A stretch of 64,000 bases of DNA from Marsupella aquatica (lineage: Eukaryota; Marchantiophyta). The position numbers were made by a program, and so were the translations under genes. The notes beneath the pieces were generated by a model, which was not told the origin of the DNA, did not search any database, and saw only the letters and a program-made list of their open reading frames with translations. The DNA lies in assembly GCA_973895155.1 (NCBI GenBank), contig OZ316891.1, forward strand, positions 20,832,001-20,896,000, in the 5' to 3' direction. This document shows positions 61,463 to 64,000 of the stretch, piece by piece. Positions within the stretch are counted from its first letter, which is position 1. Each line of letters begins with the position of its first letter.

Positions 61463-63762
61463 TTATCTAGGGTGTTTTGCTACAGCTGTCGTCTGGGCTG
61501 TTGTGACACTCTTCTTACATGTAGCCCACGTACTACGTGGACTTGAATTGTGAGATTGACGGAACAGCTTGTTTGGTGACGTATTTTGTCTCTTGCTTGG
61601 TGAAGTGAAAATCTCTCCCTCTTGGCTTCTTCGCTTGTTGGTCAATATAGTGGCCCCCAGAATACCTCTGTTGCCATCTGCTTCACGACTTCGATTTCTT
61701 TTGGGTGACCTCTGAATTCCAGCAGCACAAGCCATGTGCTCCCAAAGATCGTCACCATGAGACGCTGACAGCTTTGTCTGTGAATCTCGGAAAAAGTGAT
61801 TATTGAGACACATGCAAGTGGGACACTTCATGTCCAAACAGGAGGTATAGACTTTTGGATTATCATAGTAGCGATATGAGGCCTCGATATTTCTCAGTTG
61901 CAGTTCAATGTTGCTCTTGAGTCGAATTTGCCGAGGAGTGTCAAACATCAACGGGAAGGACTTCAGAGTAGCGATGAGTTCCTTGTGCTCTGATGGTTAA
62001 ATATTGAAGGATCCCACGCAACTGCTTGACATTCTGTTAAAGCTAAAAGGTATGTGCACGTTGCTTTTCTTTGGCAGAGAACTGGAATATTGGAAATAGA
62101 AACATATGAAATCTCAATTGCCTCAAGGATACTATTCTCAAGCTTTTGCAGTATGTGTCTTCTGTTCACTTCAGACATCAACCGTCTTCCGGATGGAATG
62201 CTCTTTGCTGCCTCCTCGATAGCCCTGGGTATCAACACTTGTTCAGTGACCACACCACTTCCGCTCTCCCCCTACGTACTTGTATAGACAATAATGCACT
62301 GCAAAGCTAGAAAACGTACTTGTGCTCTGCTTCTTGTGCAAGCTCAGTCTTGATTCGGAGCAGGCTGAAATTCACGGACCACATTCTAAGTCAGGAATAT
62401 GTGCCTTCTGATATAAATCTGGCATATGAAATGCTGACTCGAGCCTCAAGAAAATCCCTGATCGGAGAGGATATGACAAGAATAGATTAATAGATGCAGA
62501 GAAAATGAAATTACATGTTGGGCTAAAGGTAGGTCCAGGCATCATACTATTCAGGCACCCTGCCAATGTTCTCCTTGCAAGCAGATAGCAAATCTGGTCC
62601 TGGGTCTTCTCTGAGAGCCTTTACACAAGCTGATTGCTCTGTTATGTCCTCCATGTTCTTCTCCACAAAGTTTATACTCACGCGTGTGCGTTGTCTCTGA
62701 AGATAGGGAAATGTGACCATGCTTATGGTACTTGTTTGCTTTGACATCACACTTAGCGTTGTGAAGCAGGACAATGAGGGAAAAGCAAGATCATGATTCA
62801 ATATGCACACAGGACAACTTTGTAGTGGATGGCACCTCCTTTCACGCAGATATTGGTGGGTCCCAGAAGGCCAGAGGAAAACCAATTCATAATTGAGCTA
62901 TAGTCATGAATCTGTCCTGAGGAAAGAGTGAAATCATGTAATGTCCTTAGAAACTGAAAATGAACAAATACCTTCACAACCGCATTAGGAGTTTCTTTGC
63001 CACCCCAGTATTTGATGGCACTTTGTCGTTCGGCGTCTTGTCGCCTCTCTTTCTACACAATTGCAGGTGCAGCTCAAGATTGGCAAAAAAAAACAATTGG
63101 TCAATTGTGACTTCCTTTCCTAATCTTATGGCATTTGATCAACTTTAGTTGGCCACTACCACAGTATGATCACTTGGGAGTTAAAAGACATTCTGTCACC
63201 CTGACTGGAGAGAATGACACTGGACCATCAGCATGGCCATGACTAACCTTGACTTTTACTCAGATAGTTGAGCAACTGCACTGAGATCAGAACATAGAAC
63301 TAGAAGATTGACGCCAGAAATTAAGCACCAACACAGCAAACCTTCAACCCCTGAAGAAATAAAGAAAAAAAACAAATCATGAGCTAAATCTGACGTTTGA
63401 TGCCTGATTTTCACAAGAGAGGTAAGGTGGGCAAAGTGGGGAGGTAACCTCTTTGTATTTGTGGGTTAAAGAACTCATTTCAGCAATTGCAGCCAAATGG
63501 TCCCGAAGGTGATTTCGTTTTACAGTTTGTTTCTTCTTGGGTGATTTCTTCCACTTGTATCTGTCATTGTCCATGAAAGCACCTCAGCCACCATTTCTAC
63601 TTCACCAACAGCAACATGTCGATACATACAGGCCATGCCTGAAAGATCGTCCTCCTGCTTTAACACCAAAGCTTCACATGCAAAGGAAAATTGCTTGAAA
63701 GGGTAAATGTCTATTGAGGCCTTCGATGTTAAAAAGCCTCCACCACGAGCTCCACCAATTAT
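61463..63762 (-). CDS. Unidentified multi-exon gene (partial model)
   Basis: Coding-like blocks on the minus strand are separated by non-coding gaps, with plausible splice sites. About 63762 downward reads IIGGARGGGFLTSKASIDIY, entered by a cag acceptor. About 63574-63442 reads MDNDRYKWKKSPKKKQ to SLTHKYKE, then a gag|gttacc donor. About 63090-62985 reads LELHLQLCRKRGDKTPND. About 62885-62550 has CPVC and RVSINFVEKNMEDIT. About 62274-62151 reads GESGSGVVTEQVLIPRAIEE. The last exon, 61989-61463, reads KSFPLMFDTPRQIRLKSNIE, a cysteine pair CPTCMC, HMACAAG, and a basic Ser-rich tail ending VAKHPR. The Cys pairs could bind zinc. I do not recognise the family. Frames do not all join in my model and the 5' end may lie beyond 64000. 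Confidence 0.45.
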
Positions 63763-64000
63763 CTGCTTGTGAGCAAGAAAGGCCGTTCATGGCCTTTGAT
63801 TGAAACTCTCCTTCATACACGGGGGGAGTTGTGACAAAGCTTTCTCCAGTGTTTGCAGGCCTCCAAATGTAAGCAAGCAAAAAATCTATTATAGAGAAAC
63901 CTTGAAATTGTATTGACCAAGTGTGAAGAGAATTCTCGAGAATTGTGTTCAAAGTTCATAACAATGTTTCCAAGAAACTAATATGTTTCTTGTATTATAT

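Overview
This is a stretch of a land-plant nuclear genome with large, repeat-filled intergenic regions. Plant identity rests on four things: a plant-type mRNA cap guanine-N7 methyltransferase, a 12-oxophytodienoate-reductase-like flavoenzyme, an F-box/kelch protein, and a plant-specific family with the KRYLTE...MASSMNGL and DLRRAtLLR motifs. The transposon content (Ty1/copia with an initiator-Met tRNA primer site, Mutator-like elements, MITEs) fits. The sequence alone does not identify the species or even the clade; a non-seed plant is my guess, not a demonstrated fact.

Layout. 1-29.5 kb holds no convincing gene. It contains diverged tandem duplications, tRNA-like SINE heads, a TA-flanked MITE (11.8 kb), two Mutator-like non-autonomous elements that each have perfect 9-bp target duplications (12.7 kb, 143 bp; 15.8-17.2 kb, 1397 bp), a G-tract cluster (19.3 kb) and a solo copia LTR (21.6 kb). 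29.5-32.3 kb holds a coding-like, tandemly duplicated fragment. 32.5-33.5 kb (minus) is an intact, intronless cap methyltransferase gene with a duplicated leader region. 37.0-38.2 kb (minus) is an intact F-box/kelch gene. 40.5-42.3 kb is a ~320-bp tandem array with a second MITE copy inserted in it; the array runs to within about 330 bp of the five-exon OPR-like gene (42.65-45.74 kb, plus).

49.2-57.2 kb is a two-family minisatellite split by a 6.7-kb copia retrotransposon on the minus strand. The element has 344-bp LTRs with 4 differences, a 5-bp target duplication, and a primer site and polypurine tract in place. Its gag and RT/RNase H frames are open, but the protease active site is changed and the integrase region carries stops and a frameshift. 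57.9-60.8 kb (plus) is a plant-specific gene of unknown function, probably with a 5' UTR intron. 61.5-63.8 kb (minus) is a multi-exon gene I could not identify; it may run past the window edge.

The genes do not form a pathway or cluster. They are independent housekeeping or regulatory genes separated by transposon debris. The most noteworthy structures are the Mutator-like family, whose interior is built of iterated copies of its own subterminal motif, the MITE whose empty site is visible in the same array, and a stop-free 189-nt intron in the OPR-like gene.
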